A program made the position numbers and the translations under genes. Positions 8,332-18,286 of a stretch of DNA of 64,000 bases are shown here, piece after piece. Every line of letters starts with the position of its first letter. Position 1 is the stretch's first letter. Source of the stretch: Stenotrophomonas sp. Ste86 (GTDB lineage: Bacteria > Pseudomonadota > Gammaproteobacteria > Xanthomonadales > Xanthomonadaceae); contig NZ_JALJRW010000009.1 in the NCBI RefSeq assembly GCF_024519465.1, positions 62,001-126,000 of the forward strand, given 5' to 3'. The notes under the pieces were generated by a model. It ran no database searches and was not told where the DNA came from. It saw only the letters and a program-made list of their open reading frames with translations.

Positions 8332-11202
8332 ATGTCCCAGAACACTCCTTCCCTGCGCGAGCTTGAACACAGCCACGCGTTCGTCGAACGCCACATCGGC
8401 CCCAACGACGCTGAAATCGCGCAGATGCTCGACGTGGTCGGCCACGCCTCGCTGGACGCGCTGACCGATGCGATCGTCCCGGCCGGGATCAAGTCGCCGG
8501 CCCCGCTGGACCTGCCCGAGTCGCTGACCGAAGTGCAGGCGCTGGCCAAGATCCGCGCCATCGCCGACAAGAACCAGGTGTTCCGCACCTTCATCGGCCA
8601 GGGCTACTACGGCACGCTGACCCCGAACGTCATCCTGCGCAACGTGCTGGAAAACCCGGCGTGGTACACCGCCTACACCCCGTACCAGGCCGAGATTTCG
8701 CAGGGCCGCATGGAAGCGCTGATCAACTTCCAGACCCTGTGCGCCGACCTGACCGGCATGGAGATCGCCAACGCCTCGCTGCTGGATGAAGCCACCGCCG
8801 CCGCTGAAGCGATGACCCTGGCCAAGCGTTCGGCCAAGTCCAAGTCCGACACCTTCTTCGTGCACGACGCCGTGCACCCGCAGACGCTGGAACTGCTGCG
8901 CACCCGCGCCGAGCCGATGGGCATCGTGCTGCGCGTGGGCACCCCGGCTGAGGCCTTGGAAGCGGAAGCCTACGGCGTGCTGCTGCAGTACCCGGACACC
9001 TTCGGCCATATCGGCGACTACAAGGCGCTGGCCGATGCCGTGCACGCCCGTGGCGGCCTGGTCGCGGTGGCGACCGACCTGCTCGCGCTGACCCTGATCG
9101 CCGCCCCCGGCGAATGGGGCGCGGACATCGTGGTCGGCAACTCGCAGCGTTTCGGCGTGCCGTTTGGTTTCGGTGGCCCGCATGCCGCCTTCATGGCCTG
9201 CCGCGACGCCTACAAGCGCTCGATGCCGGGCCGCCTGATCGGCGTCTCGGTGGATGCGCAGGGCAATGCCGCCTACCGCCTGACCCTGCAGACGCGCGAG
9301 CAGCATATCCGCCGTGAGAAGGCCACTTCCAACATCTGCACCGCGCAGGTGCTGCTGGCGGTAATGGCCTCGATGTATGCCGTGTACCACGGCCCGGAAG
9401 GTCTGACCCGCATCGCCCGCCGCACCCATCGCCTGGCCGCGATCCTGGCCAGCGCACTGCGCGCTGCCGGCGTCAATGTGGGCGAGCATTTCTTCGACAC
9501 CCTGCATGTCAAGGACGTCGATGCCAAGGCGATCCACGCCAAGGCCGCGGCCGCACGCATCAACCTGCGTGCGATCGACAGCGATGCGGTCGGCATCAGC
9601 CTGGATGAAACCGCTACCCGTGCCGACATCGTCGCGCTCGGCCAGCTGTTCGGCGCCACCGTCGATGTGGACGCGCTGGACGCGGCCACCGCCGATGCGC
9701 TGCCGGCCGGTCTGGTGCGCACCAGCGCCTTCCTGACCCACCCGGTGTTCAACACCCACCACAGCGAGCACGAACTGCTGCGTTACCTGCGTTCGCTGGC
9801 GGACAAGGACCTGGCCATGGATCGCACCATGATCCCGCTGGGCAGCTGCACCATGAAGCTCAACGCCACCGCCGAGATGATCCCGGTGACCTGGCCGGAG
9901 TTCGCCAACATCCATCCGCTGGCCCCGGCCGACCAGGCCACCGGTTACAAGGAACTGATCGACGGACTGGAAGCGATGCTGGTGGAATGCACCGGCTACG
10001 ACGCGGTCAGCCTGCAGCCGAACTCCGGCGCGCAGGGTGAATATGCCGGCCTGCTGGCGATCCGCGCCTACCACCGCTCGCGCGGTGAGGGCCATCGCGA
10101 CGTCTGCCTGATCCCCGATTCCGCACACGGCACCAACCCGGCCTCGGCACAGATGTGCGGCATGAAGGTCGTGGTGACCAAGACCGATGCCAACGGCAAC
10201 GTCGATCTGGACGACATCCGCGTCAACGCGGAGAAGTACAGCGACCGCCTGGCCGCGCTGATGATCACCTACCCGTCCACGCACGGCGTGTTCGAGGAAG
10301 AGGTGGTGGAGATCTGCGAAATCGTGCACAAGCACGGCGGCCAGGTGTACACCGACGGCGCCAACATGAACGCCCTGGTCGGCGTGGCCAAGCCCGGCAA
10401 GTGGGGCTCGGACGTGTCGCACCTGAACCTGCACAAGACCTTCTGCATTCCGCACGGCGGCGGCGGCCCGGGCGTGGGCCCGTGTGCGGTCAAGTCGCAC
10501 CTGGCGCCGTTCCTGCCCAAGGTGCTGGGCGGCGAAGGCGATGTCGGCATGGTCAGCGCGGCCAGCTTCGGCAGCGCCTCGATCCTGCCGATCAGCTGGA
10601 TGTACATCACCCTGATGGGCACCGCCGGCCTGCGCAAGGCCACCCAGGTCGCGCTGCTCAACGCCAACTACATCGCCAAGCGCCTGGCCCCGCACTTCAA
10701 GACCCTGTACACCGGCCGCAATGGCCTGGTGGCACATGAGTGCATCCTGGACGTGCGTCCGCTGGAGAAGACCTCCGGCATCGGCGCCGAGGACGTGGCC
10801 AAGCGCCTCATCGACTTCGGCTTCCACGCCCCGACGCTGAGCTTCCCGGTCGCCGGCACGCTGATGGTGGAACCGACCGAGAGCGAATCGCTGCACGAGC
10901 TGGACCGCTTCATCAACGCGATGATCCAGATCCGCGAGGAAATCGCCGCCATCGAAGACGGCCGCCTGGACCGCGAGGACAACCCGCTCAGGCACGCCCC
11001 GCACACCGCCACGGCGGTCTCGGCCAGCGAGTGGTCGCACGCCTACCCGCGCGAACTGGCGGCCTTCCCGCTGGCCAGCCTGCGCCAGCAGAAGTACTGG
11101 CCGCCGGTGGCGCGCGTGGACAACGTGTACGGCGACAAGAACGTGATGTGCGCCTGCATCCCGGTGGATGCGTACAAGGAAGACGAGGGCGTGGAGGTCT
11201 AA
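8332..11202 (+). CDS. gcvP: Glycine dehydrogenase (decarboxylating), P-protein
   Basis: The gene encodes 956 residues, the full length of the homodimer-type P-protein with both halves fused. P-protein decarboxylates glycine and passes aminomethyl to the lipoyl H-protein in the cytoplasmic glycine cleavage system. The N-terminus [14 protein letters not shown] is diagnostic. The PLP lysine is Lys702 in [20 protein letters not shown], followed by the Gly-rich loop. I chose ATG 8332 because conserved family sequence begins there; it has only a weak ribosome binding site, consistent with riboswitch control of initiation. gcvT and gcvH are not in the window, so the operon is split in this genome. 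A strong terminator follows. Confidence 0.97.
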   Translation: MSQNTPSLRELEHSHAFVERHIGPNDAEIAQMLDVVGHASLDALTDAIVPAGIKSPAPLDLPESLTEVQALAKIRAIADKNQVFRTFIGQGYYGTLTPNVILRNVLENPAWYTAYTPYQAEISQGRMEALINFQTLCADLTGMEIANASLLDEATAAAEAMTLAKRSAKSKSDTFFVHDAVHPQTLELLRTRAEPMGIVLRVGTPAEALEAEAYGVLLQYPDTFGHIGDYKALADAVHARGGLVAVATDLLALTLIAAPGEWGADIVVGNSQRFGVPFGFGGPHAAFMACRDAYKRSMPGRLIGVSVDAQGNAAYRLTLQTREQHIRREKATSNICTAQVLLAVMASMYAVYHGPEGLTRIARRTHRLAAILASALRAAGVNVGEHFFDTLHVKDVDAKAIHAKAAAARINLRAIDSDAVGISLDETATRADIVALGQLFGATVDVDALDAATADALPAGLVRTSAFLTHPVFNTHHSEHELLRYLRSLADKDLAMDRTMIPLGSCTMKLNATAEMIPVTWPEFANIHPLAPADQATGYKELIDGLEAMLVECTGYDAVSLQPNSGAQGEYAGLLAIRAYHRSRGEGHRDVCLIPDSAHGTNPASAQMCGMKVVVTKTDANGNVDLDDIRVNAEKYSDRLAALMITYPSTHGVFEEEVVEICEIVHKHGGQVYTDGANMNALVGVAKPGKWGSDVSHLNLHKTFCIPHGGGGPGVGPCAVKSHLAPFLPKVLGGEGDVGMVSAASFGSASILPISWMYITLMGTAGLRKATQVALLNANYIAKRLAPHFKTLYTGRNGLVAHECILDVRPLEKTSGIGAEDVAKRLIDFGFHAPTLSFPVAGTLMVEPTESESLHELDRFINAMIQIREEIAAIEDGRLDREDNPLRHAPHTATAVSASEWSHAYPRELAAFPLASLRQQKYWPPVARVDNVYGDKNVMCACIPVDAYKEDEGVEV

Positions 11203-11227
11203 GCCTCCCTGCCCGGATGCAACGAAG

Positions 11228-11256
11228 AACGGCCCGCGCAAGCGGGCCGTTTTTGT
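11228..11256 (+). terminator. Rho-independent terminator after gcvP
   Basis: ACGGCCCGC-GCAA-GCGGGCCGT is followed by TTTTT, 26 bases past the gcvP stop codon. Confidence 0.93.
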
Positions 11257-11307
11257 TGGCGGTTGCTGGCCGTGAGCCGGCTCCCCCAAGACGCGTGATG
11301 CCTCCCG

Positions 11308-11384
11308 GTAGTGCCGGCCGCTGGCCGGCTCCCACGGATGCCGATTGGCATGGTGCAGAGCCGGCCAGCGGCCGGCACTACCGG
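11308..11384. repeat. Inverted SMAG REP pair
   Basis: GTAGTGCCGGCCGCTGGCCG on the plus strand faces a second copy read on the minus strand (AGCCGGCCAGCGGCCGGCAC then TAC). A ~30-base spacer separates them. It lies between the gcvP terminator and the end of the convergent permease gene. Confidence 0.85.
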
Positions 11385-11438
11385 TCAATCGGTCAATCGG
11401 TCAATCGGTCAACCGGTCAATCGATCAATCGATCAATC
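11383..11438. repeat. Seven tandem copies of an 8-bp unit, G(G/A)TCAA(T/C)C
   Basis: Units start at 11383, 11391, 11399, 11407, 11415, 11423 and 11431, with only three substitutions among seven copies. The last unit contains the complement of the permease stop codon (11433-11435) and the third base of its last sense codon, so the array has grown into the end of the gene. Confidence 0.9.
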
Positions 11439-12827
11439 GGCCTGACGGCTGGCGCGCACGCGCCGCGCCACTTCGCTGCTGATCGCGATCACCGCGGTCA
11501 GTGCGGCCATCGACAGGAACTGCAGGCGGGTGTGCGATTCGGACAGCAGCAGGCCGAAGATCAGCGCCAGCACGCCCAGGCCGATCACGGTCAGATAGGG
11601 GTAGCCGGCCATGCGGAACGGCAGGCGGGTGCCATCGCGATTGGCGCGATGCCGCAGGATCAGCTGCGACAGCAGCGAGATCGTCCACACCAGCAGGCAG
11701 GTGGACCCCACGATGTTGAGCAGCACCGGCAGCACCCTGTCCGGAAACAGCAGCTCCATCACGGTGGCGGCAAAGCCGAACAGCACGCTGGCCAGCACCG
11801 CGATGATCGGCACCTGGCGCGGGTCGGCCCAGCCGAGCACGGCCGGTGCCTCCTGGCGCTGGGCCAGCGAATACATCATGCGTGAGGCGCCATAGAGGTT
11901 GGCATTGAGCGCCGACAGCAGCGCGATCACCGCGATCAGCGTGATCGCCGTGGCCGCACCGGGGATGTTGGCCACCTGCAGCACCGCGGCGAACGGCGAC
12001 TTCAGCGCCTCGCTGGTCCACGGCACCACGGCGATGATCACGCTCAGCGAGCCGATGTAGAACACCAGGATGCGCCAGGCCACGGTACGGATGGCCCGCG
12101 CGATGCTGCGCTCGGGGTCTTCGGTTTCCGCTGCGGCCACCGCCACGATCTCGGTGCCCCCGAAAGCGAACACCACCACCAGCAGCGCCGCGCCCACGCC
12201 AGCCAGCCCCTTGGGCGCGAAGCCGCCATGCCCGGTGAAGTTGGACAGGCCCGGCGAGGCGACGTCCGGCAGCCAGCCCAGCAGCAGCGCGATGCCGATC
12301 AGGATGAAGGCGACGATCGCCACCACCTTGAGGATCGCGAACCAGAATTCGAACTCGCCGAAGTTCTTTACCCCGAGCAGGTTGATCGCGGTGAAGAACA
12401 GCATGAAGGCCAGCGCGGCCATCGGCACCGGCACCGCCGGCCAGACGGTGGCCAGCAGACCGGCCGCACCCACCGCCTCGGCCGCGATGACAATGACCAA
12501 CTGCACCCACCACAGCCAGCCCACCGTGGCCCCGGCGGTGGCGCCCATGGCATCGGCGGCGTACACCGAAAACGCGCCGCTGGTCGGCTTGGCCGCGGCC
12601 ATTTCGCCGAGCGCGTTCATCACGATGATCACCAGCGCACCGGCGACCAGATAAGACATCAGCACCGCCGGGCCGGCGGCCTGCACGCCCACGCCCGATC
12701 CAAGGAACAGGCCGGCGCCGATGGCGCTGCCCAGGCCCATCATGATCAGCTGGCGGGGTTTGAGCGCGTGGCCCAGTCGGGTGTCGGCAGGCGCGGTGGC
12801 AGGCGTCGGAGTCTGGGATGCGGGCAT
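11433..12827 (-). CDS. Amino acid permease, APC superfamily
   Basis: This is a 464-residue protein with about twelve transmembrane segments. The TM1 signature GLGSAIGAGLFLGSGVGVQ and the following AAGPAVLMSYLVAG are those of APC-superfamily amino acid:H+ symporters (AAT branch: GABA, proline, aromatic or asparagine permeases). TM6 carries FGGTEIVAVAAAETEDP, also typical. The start was chosen at ATG 12827 (MPASQTPTP), since the upstream frame gives a Cys-rich unconserved stretch. The PAS-AraC regulator gene lies 81 bases upstream on the same strand and may control it. The C-terminus ends inside an 8-bp tandem repeat. The transported amino acid is not decidable from sequence. Confidence 0.88.
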   Translation of the reverse strand: MPASQTPTPATAPADTRLGHALKPRQLIMMGLGSAIGAGLFLGSGVGVQAAGPAVLMSYLVAGALVIIVMNALGEMAAAKPTSGAFSVYAADAMGATAGATVGWLWWVQLVIVIAAEAVGAAGLLATVWPAVPVPMAALAFMLFFTAINLLGVKNFGEFEFWFAILKVVAIVAFILIGIALLLGWLPDVASPGLSNFTGHGGFAPKGLAGVGAALLVVVFAFGGTEIVAVAAAETEDPERSIARAIRTVAWRILVFYIGSLSVIIAVVPWTSEALKSPFAAVLQVANIPGAATAITLIAVIALLSALNANLYGASRMMYSLAQRQEAPAVLGWADPRQVPIIAVLASVLFGFAATVMELLFPDRVLPVLLNIVGSTCLLVWTISLLSQLILRHRANRDGTRLPFRMAGYPYLTVIGLGVLALIFGLLLSESHTRLQFLSMAALTAVIAISSEVARRVRASRQAD

Positions 12828-12908
12828 CGGAATCGCAGGCGGGCAACAGGTGCGACACGATACCCTGTCCAGCCGGCCGGCGGGATAGGCCACAAGGCCC
12901 GCCCCGGC

Positions 12909-13619
12909 TCAGGTTTCGGCGCGCTCGCCGATCTGCGCCCGGTAGCCGCGCGGGGACACCCCGACCTCGGCCTTGAACTTGCGGGTGAACGCGCTCTGGT
13001 CGGTGAAGCCGCAGGCCTGGCCGATGCTGGCGATGCTGTCCGGCCCGTGCAGCAGGTGCACCGCCATCTGGATGCGCAGGCGGGTCAGCACCTGCTGTGG
13101 GGTCATCTGGAACACCTTGCGGAAGGTACGCTCCAGTTTGGACAGCGAGAACCCGGTGATGTCCAGCAGGGTCTGCATGCGCACGTTCTCGGCGTAATGC
13201 GCGTTCAGATGCGCCAGCGCCAGCCGCAGCTGCTCGTACTGGGTGCCCAGGCTGTCTTTCTGACCCAGGTCGCGCGAGATGCCGATCAGGCCCCTGATCT
13301 GCCCGTCCACCAGCAGCGGGCGCTTGCAGGTCAGGCACCAACCCGGCTCGCGGTTGGCGAACAGATGCAGCTCCATCAGGTTTTCGATCACCTTGCCGGC
13401 CAGGACCTGCTCGTCCTGGGTGGCGTAGTCGGCGCCCAGCCCGGTCGGGTAGATCTCCGCGGCGGTACGCCCGATCACCTCCTTGCGCGACTTCAGCCCG
13501 AGCCGGCGCAGCATGGTCTGGTTGATGTGCGTATAGCGCCCGTCGCGGTCCTTCATGAAGAACAGCACGTCGGGGATCGCATCGAACAGGGCTTCGATGT
13601 CGGCAGGTTCAACGCGCAT
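12909..13619 (-). CDS. AraC-family regulator with N-terminal PAS domain
   Basis: The protein has 236 residues. Residues about 5-115 form a PAS fold (IPDVLFFMKDRDGRYTHINQ, then GRTAAEIYPTG, and a terminal GIS-RDLG beta-strand). Residues about 130-230 contain the two helix-turn-helix motifs of AraC/XylS regulators, ending in IGQACGFTDQSAFTRKFKAE and GVSPRGYRAQ. The PAS part should sense a small molecule or redox state. The gene is divergent from katE (168 bases apart) and precedes the amino acid permease on the same strand, so either neighbour could be a target. Neither is proven. The ATG at 13619 begins the PAS domain cleanly; the much longer frame running back through katE is an antisense artefact. 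Confidence 0.9.
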   Translation of the reverse strand: MRVEPADIEALFDAIPDVLFFMKDRDGRYTHINQTMLRRLGLKSRKEVIGRTAAEIYPTGLGADYATQDEQVLAGKVIENLMELHLFANREPGWCLTCKRPLLVDGQIRGLIGISRDLGQKDSLGTQYEQLRLALAHLNAHYAENVRMQTLLDITGFSLSKLERTFRKVFQMTPQQVLTRLRIQMAVHLLHGPDSIASIGQACGFTDQSAFTRKFKAEVGVSPRGYRAQIGERAET

Positions 13620-13787
13620 GCGAGGGCGGGCGGCAGGAGGACACGCCGCCAAGGATACGCGCCCTGCCGCGCCCACCCAACGCCGCATGTGAAGCGCGGG
13701 TGCATGCAGCGCCCGAATTGAGCACCGGCGATTAACGGCGGCCGCGCCAGTGTTGGGCATTGCCTTCCCGCCAGCCCGGAGCCACCC

Positions 13788-15875
13788 ATGGCCGCCAGCA
13801 AGCCCCGCACCAAGAACACCCCTCCTCCCGCCGACAGCCGTGGCGAAGGCGACGAACTGCACCAGCACGCCGGTGGCGGCCATCCCGCGCTGACCACCAA
13901 CCAGGGCATCCCGGTCGGCGACAACCAGAACTCGCTGCGCGCCACCCCGCGTGGGCCCACGCTGCTGGAAGACTTCATCCTGCGCGAGAAGATCACCCAC
14001 TTCGACCATGAGCGCATCCCCGAGCGCATCGTGCACGCCCGTGGCAGTGCCGCGCACGGCTACTTCGAACTGACTCGTTCGCTGCAGGAATTCACCCGCG
14101 CGCGCGTGCTCACCGAGGTTGGCGTGCGTACGCCGGTGTTCACCCGTTTCTCGACCGTGGCCGGCGGTGCCGGATCCGTGGATACCCCGCGCGATGTGCG
14201 CGGCTTCGCCGTCAAGTTCTACACCCGCGAAGGCAACTGGGATCTGGTGGGCAACAACATCCCGGTGTTCTTCATCCAGGATGCGATCAAGTTCCCCGAC
14301 CTGATCCACGCAGTGAAGATGGAACCGGACCGCGCCTTCCCGCAGGCGGCCAGCGCGCATGACACGTTCTGGGATTTCATCTCGCTGATGCCCGAGTCGA
14401 TGCACATGATCATGTGGGCGATGAGCGACCGCGCGATTCCGCGCTCGCTGCGGATGATCGAGGGCTTCGGCATCCACAGCTTCCGCCTGCTCAACGAGGA
14501 AGGCGAATCGACCTTCGTCAAATTCCATTGGCGGCCGAAGCTGGGCATCCAGTCCACGGTGTGGGACGAGGCGGTCAAGCTGCAGGGTGCCGACAACGAC
14601 TTCCACCGTCGCGACCTCTTCGAAGCGATCACCGCCGGCGATTTCCCCGAATGGGAGCTGGCGGTGCAGCTGTTCAGCGAGGAAGACGCCGAGGCTTTCC
14701 CGTTCGATCACCTGGACCCGACCAAGATCATCCCCGAGTCGCTGGTGCCGCTGACGGTGATCGGGCGGATGGTGCTGGACCGCTGGCCGGACAACTTCTT
14801 CGCCGAGACCGAGCAGGTGGCCTACTGCCCCGCCAACGTGCCACCGGGGATCGACTTCAGCAACGATCCGCTGCTGCAGGGGCGCCTGTTCTCCTACCTG
14901 GATACCCAGCTCAGTCGCCTGGGCGGGCCCAACTTCCACCAGATCCCGGTCAATGCGCCCAAGTGCCCGTTCGCCAACCATCAGCGCGATGGGCACATGC
15001 AGATGGGCATCCCGAAGGGGCGCGTCGCCTACGACCCGAGTTCGCTGCAGGATGACAGCCCGCGCGAAGTAGTCGATGGTTTCCCCAGCCACGCCACCGC
15101 GCCCGATGACGGGGTGAAGGGGCGCGTGCGGGCTGAGAGCTTCGCCGATCACTACAGCCAGGCGCGCATGTTCTTCCGCAGCCTGGAAGCACCCGAGCAG
15201 GCGCATCTGGCGTCGGCGCTGGTGTTCGAGCTGTCCAAGGTGGAAACGGTCAAGGTGCGCGAGCGCACGGTGAGCCACCTGCGCAACATCGACGAGTCGC
15301 TGGCCAAACGCGTGGCCGCGGGACTTGCGATGCCGGCCCTGCCCGAGCCTGCGCCGACGGCCACGCCTGCCCAGGATTTCCCGAAGGCGCAGGAAGTGCG
15401 CGTGATCGGCCGCACCAAGGACCTGCTCAAGGGCCGCTGCATCGGCATCCTGTTCGACGAGGGGTCCGATGCAGGCTTGATCAGCAACCTGCGCAAGGCT
15501 GCCGACAAGGCCGGTGCCAAGGTCAAGCTGGTCGCGCCGAAGATCGGCGGCGGCAAACTCAGCGACGGCAAGGTGCTTGCCGCAGATGGGCAGCTCGCCG
15601 GTACGCCGTCGGTGGTGTTCGATGCGGTGGCCGTGGTGCTCAGCAACGAGGCGGCCAAGCGCCTGCAGAAGGAATCGGCAGCGGTGGATTTCGTGGCCGA
15701 CGCCTGGGCCCACCTGAAGGCGATTGCCGCCGATGAGGGCGCGCAGGCGCTGCTCAAGGCCGCGCGCGTGGGCAACGATGCGGGCGTGGTGGAAGCCGAG
15801 GACGCCAAGGGCTTCCTTGCGGCGGCGGCGACGCGGCAGTGGGCGCGGGAGCCGAAGGTGCGCACGCTGGCTTGA
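13788..15875 (+). CDS. katE: Large-subunit catalase HPII (clade 2)
   Basis: The 695 residues fit a large-subunit catalase with the extra C-terminal flavodoxin-like/GAT-like domain (about residues 525-690). The haem site is visible: the essential His83 in [13 protein letters not shown], the catalytic Asn in [12 protein letters not shown] (residues 156-157) and the proximal Tyr370 in [14 protein letters not shown]. It dismutates H2O2 to water and oxygen in the cytoplasm and usually belongs to the stationary-phase response. The N-terminus is Lys/Pro-rich, as in HPII. A Shine-Dalgarno GGAG precedes ATG 13788. A 30-base gap leads to the small basic protein gene, so the two are probably co-transcribed. 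Confidence 0.97.
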   Translation: MAASKPRTKNTPPPADSRGEGDELHQHAGGGHPALTTNQGIPVGDNQNSLRATPRGPTLLEDFILREKITHFDHERIPERIVHARGSAAHGYFELTRSLQEFTRARVLTEVGVRTPVFTRFSTVAGGAGSVDTPRDVRGFAVKFYTREGNWDLVGNNIPVFFIQDAIKFPDLIHAVKMEPDRAFPQAASAHDTFWDFISLMPESMHMIMWAMSDRAIPRSLRMIEGFGIHSFRLLNEEGESTFVKFHWRPKLGIQSTVWDEAVKLQGADNDFHRRDLFEAITAGDFPEWELAVQLFSEEDAEAFPFDHLDPTKIIPESLVPLTVIGRMVLDRWPDNFFAETEQVAYCPANVPPGIDFSNDPLLQGRLFSYLDTQLSRLGGPNFHQIPVNAPKCPFANHQRDGHMQMGIPKGRVAYDPSSLQDDSPREVVDGFPSHATAPDDGVKGRVRAESFADHYSQARMFFRSLEAPEQAHLASALVFELSKVETVKVRERTVSHLRNIDESLAKRVAAGLAMPALPEPAPTATPAQDFPKAQEVRVIGRTKDLLKGRCIGILFDEGSDAGLISNLRKAADKAGAKVKLVAPKIGGGKLSDGKVLAADGQLAGTPSVVFDAVAVVLSNEAAKRLQKESAAVDFVADAWAHLKAIAADEGAQALLKAARVGNDAGVVEAEDAKGFLAAAATRQWAREPKVRTLA

Positions 15876-15905
15876 TCCTCTTCCATCCCCACAGGAGACA
15901 TCCCC

Positions 15906-16523
15906 ATGCCGCGTGGTGACAAATCCAGCTACACCGACAAGCAGAAGCGCCAGGCCGAGCACATCGAAGAAAGCGAGAAGGAACACGGCCGCGGCGAGGA
16001 CGCGGCCGAGCGCATCGCCTGGGCCACCGTCAACAAGCAGGATGGGGGTGGCAAGAAGCGCGCGCCGGTCAAAAAGGCAACCACGACATCGTCTGCGAAG
16101 ACAGCGACTCGGAAGGCAGCCAAGACGTCGACCGCCTCGAAGGTTGCGAAAAAGGTAGCGGTGAAGAAGACCGCCGCCGGCAGAAGCGTAGCGAAAAAGG
16201 CATCGACGTCGGCGACGAAAACTACGACGACATCAGCGAAGAAGACGACGACGAAGACGGCGGCAAAGAAGGCAACGAAGGCAACGAAGAAGACTGCAAC
16301 GACGTCGGCCACAACGAAGACGGCCGCGAAGAAGACAGCTGCCGGCAAGACGGCGAAGAAATCGGCCGTAAAAAAGGCGGCGGCGAAGAAGGCCCCCGCG
16401 CGCAAAGCCACCAGCAAAGCCGCCACAAAGAAGACGGTGGCCAGCACGTCGACAAAAAAGGTCGCAACGAAAACCGCGCGCAGGAGCACCACGCGGACGC
16501 CTGCGAAAAAATCCGCCCGCTGA
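15906..16523 (+). CDS. KatE-linked small-protein domain with histone H1-like tail
   Basis: The gene encodes 205 residues. Residues 1-50 form a compact hydrophilic domain (MPRGDKSSYTDKQKRQAEHI, then ERIAWATVNKQDGGGKK), which resembles small bacterial proteins often labelled plasmid stabilisation protein. Residues ~50-205 are almost only Lys, Ala, Thr, Ser and Arg, with AKK/TKK/AAKKT repeats like histone H1 or the Pseudomonas AlgP tail. A good Shine-Dalgarno AGGAG stands before ATG 15906, 30 bases after katE. The tail should bind DNA nonspecifically, so a nucleoid-protecting role under oxidative stress is a reasonable inference. The repeat region could vary in length between strains. Function is unproven. 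Confidence 0.88.
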   Translation: MPRGDKSSYTDKQKRQAEHIEESEKEHGRGEDAAERIAWATVNKQDGGGKKRAPVKKATTTSSAKTATRKAAKTSTASKVAKKVAVKKTAAGRSVAKKASTSATKTTTTSAKKTTTKTAAKKATKATKKTATTSATTKTAAKKTAAGKTAKKSAVKKAAAKKAPARKATSKAATKKTVASTSTKKVATKTARRSTTRTPAKKSAR

Positions 16524-16537
16524 AGCGACAAAGGGAT

Positions 16538-16558
16538 GCGGCAGCATCGCGCTGCCGC
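16538..16558 (+). terminator. GC hairpin after the katE unit
   Basis: GCGGCAGC-ATCGC-GCTGCCGC lies 15 bases after the stop. There is no T tract, so it is a possible 3'-end stabiliser or weak terminator between convergent genes. Confidence 0.4.
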
Positions 16559-16601
16559 GTCTGTTGCAGGGCCGCCTTGCCCTGCCCCGCCGGGATCGTG
16601 C

Positions 16602-17414
16602 TCAGCGCGACGCGGGCGCCGGTTTCCCCGCTGGCGGTGCCTTGACCCGCACCGGCACCACCACCGACTGCATCCGCTTGATTGCCGAAATCGGCACCGC
16701 TTCGGCGCGGTGCTGTTGCGGCCACCACAGGAACACGAACGCGCTGCTGCTGCCCAGCAGCCGTGCATCACCGGCCAGCGGCGCGCTGTCGCCCGCCAGG
16801 TGCACCATGACCTTGCTGCCCTGCCCCGCGTCGCGGATGTTCTCGGCCTTGTTCATGGAGTAGATGGCCGCGCCCAGCGCCATGAAGCAGGCCACTGCGA
16901 TGCACAGGCCGGTCAGCGGCCGCAGCCCGGAGATGTCCCAGCTGGTCAGCGGCGACTGCGAGAACAACATCCGCCATCCCCAGTGCCGCGCGCGCAGCGC
17001 CTCCACCTTGGCCGGGTTGCGCCGACGCACGGTGTCCGGCCAGCCAGCCACGATGGCCAGCGCGATGCCGCCGGCCAGGATCCCCGCATAGGCCGGATCG
17101 CGCAGGCCGGCCACCAGGAAGTCGCTGATCTGCAGGTAGTCCAGGATGGAGAGCTGGAAGCGCAGGTAGAAGAAGTAGCTCGACCACAGCCCGAGCAGCG
17201 ACAGCAGCACGTAACCGGCGCTCACGATCAACGCCGGTTCCTGGCGCAGCAGCCGCCACAGCACCATCACCACCGAATCTTCATTGCCCTGCACCACCGG
17301 CAGGACCGACCAGTCGGTGGGCGCCGTCTCGGCCGGTACCGTCGGCTGGCCGGCACCCAGGTGCGCGATGGCCCGCACGTCGCCGTGGATGTCGCCCTGA
17401 TCCCTGCTTTCCAT
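16602..17414 (-). CDS. Integral membrane protein of unknown function
   Basis: This 270-residue protein has about four strong hydrophobic segments (visible in ALIVSAGYVLLSLLGLWSSY, AYAGILAGGIALAIVAGW and LTGLCIAVACFMALGAAIYS). A C-terminal soluble domain of about 80 residues ends in a Pro/Ala/Lys-rich tail. The start was chosen at ATG 17414 (MESRDQGDIHGD); upstream sequence in frame is Arg/Pro-rich and unlike protein. I recognise no family. It is convergent with the katE unit and divergent from a small secreted-protein gene. The last ~75 residues contain an alternating hydrophobic pattern that could be a periplasmic or cytoplasmic beta domain. Confidence 0.7.
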   Translation of the reverse strand: MESRDQGDIHGDVRAIAHLGAGQPTVPAETAPTDWSVLPVVQGNEDSVVMVLWRLLRQEPALIVSAGYVLLSLLGLWSSYFFYLRFQLSILDYLQISDFLVAGLRDPAYAGILAGGIALAIVAGWPDTVRRRNPAKVEALRARHWGWRMLFSQSPLTSWDISGLRPLTGLCIAVACFMALGAAIYSMNKAENIRDAGQGSKVMVHLAGDSAPLAGDARLLGSSSAFVFLWWPQQHRAEAVPISAIKRMQSVVVPVRVKAPPAGKPAPASR

Positions 17415-17632
17415 GCGCCCCCCCCTGGTGAGCGCAGAGCATCGCCGAAATCGCGGCGGTGCGGAAGTCGGGGCCCGGGGTGTACGCGACCGCCCGGCAA
17501 GCCGCCGCGGTTGCGGGTCGGCCGATTCTCGAGGGCATCGGCGGTCGATGATCCACACAGGGTTGACGCCTTCCATGATGCATCGGCGATACTCGCCTCA
17601 CGCCGCAGGACGCGGCGATTCAAGGAACGATC

Positions 17633-18178
17633 ATGCGCAGCGCTTCGCTACTGGCCATGCTGGCCGTGTTGTTACCTGCAACCGCGATGGCCCAAAGCGG
17701 CTGGCGCGACGCCGATGGCACACCGGTGCCGCAGACCGAGGCGGCCCGTTCCGAAGGCGGCTTCGCCGCGTCGCTGGTGATCACCGACGATGCCGACTGG
17801 CAGCAGAAGTGGGAGACGCCACCGGAGCACACCCCTTCGCTGCGCGGTGCCGACAGCGTCGGCCTGGGGGGCGAACTGTACGTGCTCACCCTGCTGTCCA
17901 ATCCGATGCTGGACGCGAAGGGCGACACCAACGTCGTCTGCGGTGTTGAAATCCAGCGTCCCGACGGCAGCTACGACGCGCAGCACCCGCAGACGCCCTG
18001 CTTCAAAACCCGGCTGCACACCGATCCGACCCTGGTGTACATGACGGGCATGGTGGTGAAAATGCGGGTCGAAGCCGGTGATCCGCCGGGCGTCTGGACC
18101 GTGCGGATGAAGGTCAAGGACATCAACCGCAACGTCGAGCTGCCGTTGCAGTCCACCTTCGAGGTGCGGGATCGCTGA
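17633..18178 (+). CDS. Secreted/periplasmic protein of unknown function
   Basis: This 181-residue protein has a clear Sec signal peptide (MRSASLLAMLAVLLPATAMA, cleavage before QSGW). The mature part is beta-rich and contains two Cys (FGVEI region and TPCFKT) that may form a disulfide. The C-terminal pattern PPGVWTVRMKVKDINRNVELPLQSTF resembles an immunoglobulin-like strand arrangement. I do not recognise the family. It stands alone, divergent from the membrane protein and convergent with a chemoreceptor gene. Confidence 0.75.
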   Translation: MRSASLLAMLAVLLPATAMAQSGWRDADGTPVPQTEAARSEGGFAASLVITDDADWQQKWETPPEHTPSLRGADSVGLGGELYVLTLLSNPMLDAKGDTNVVCGVEIQRPDGSYDAQHPQTPCFKTRLHTDPTLVYMTGMVVKMRVEAGDPPGVWTVRMKVKDINRNVELPLQSTFEVRDR

Positions 18179-18243
18179 GGCCCCGCATCGGCGTCGGGCC
18201 AGTTCCGCCGCCACGCGTTCGCCGCGGAGGCGACCCGGGATCC

Positions 18244-18272
18244 GGATGCAGCGGCGTCCTGCCGCCGCATCC
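18244..18272. terminator. Hairpin between convergent genes
   Basis: GGATGCAGCGGC and GCCGCCGCATCC pair with one mismatch around a 5-base loop, in the 108-base gap between the convergent secreted-protein and chemoreceptor genes. It lacks a T run. Confidence 0.45.
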
Positions 18273-18286
18273 CTCCGTCAGGTCGA

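Noticed and set aside
12909-15986. 1025-codon open frame on the minus strand running through katE into the AraC gene
   Set aside because: Only its last 236 codons (PAS-AraC) look like protein. The rest is antisense to katE and is an effect of high GC.
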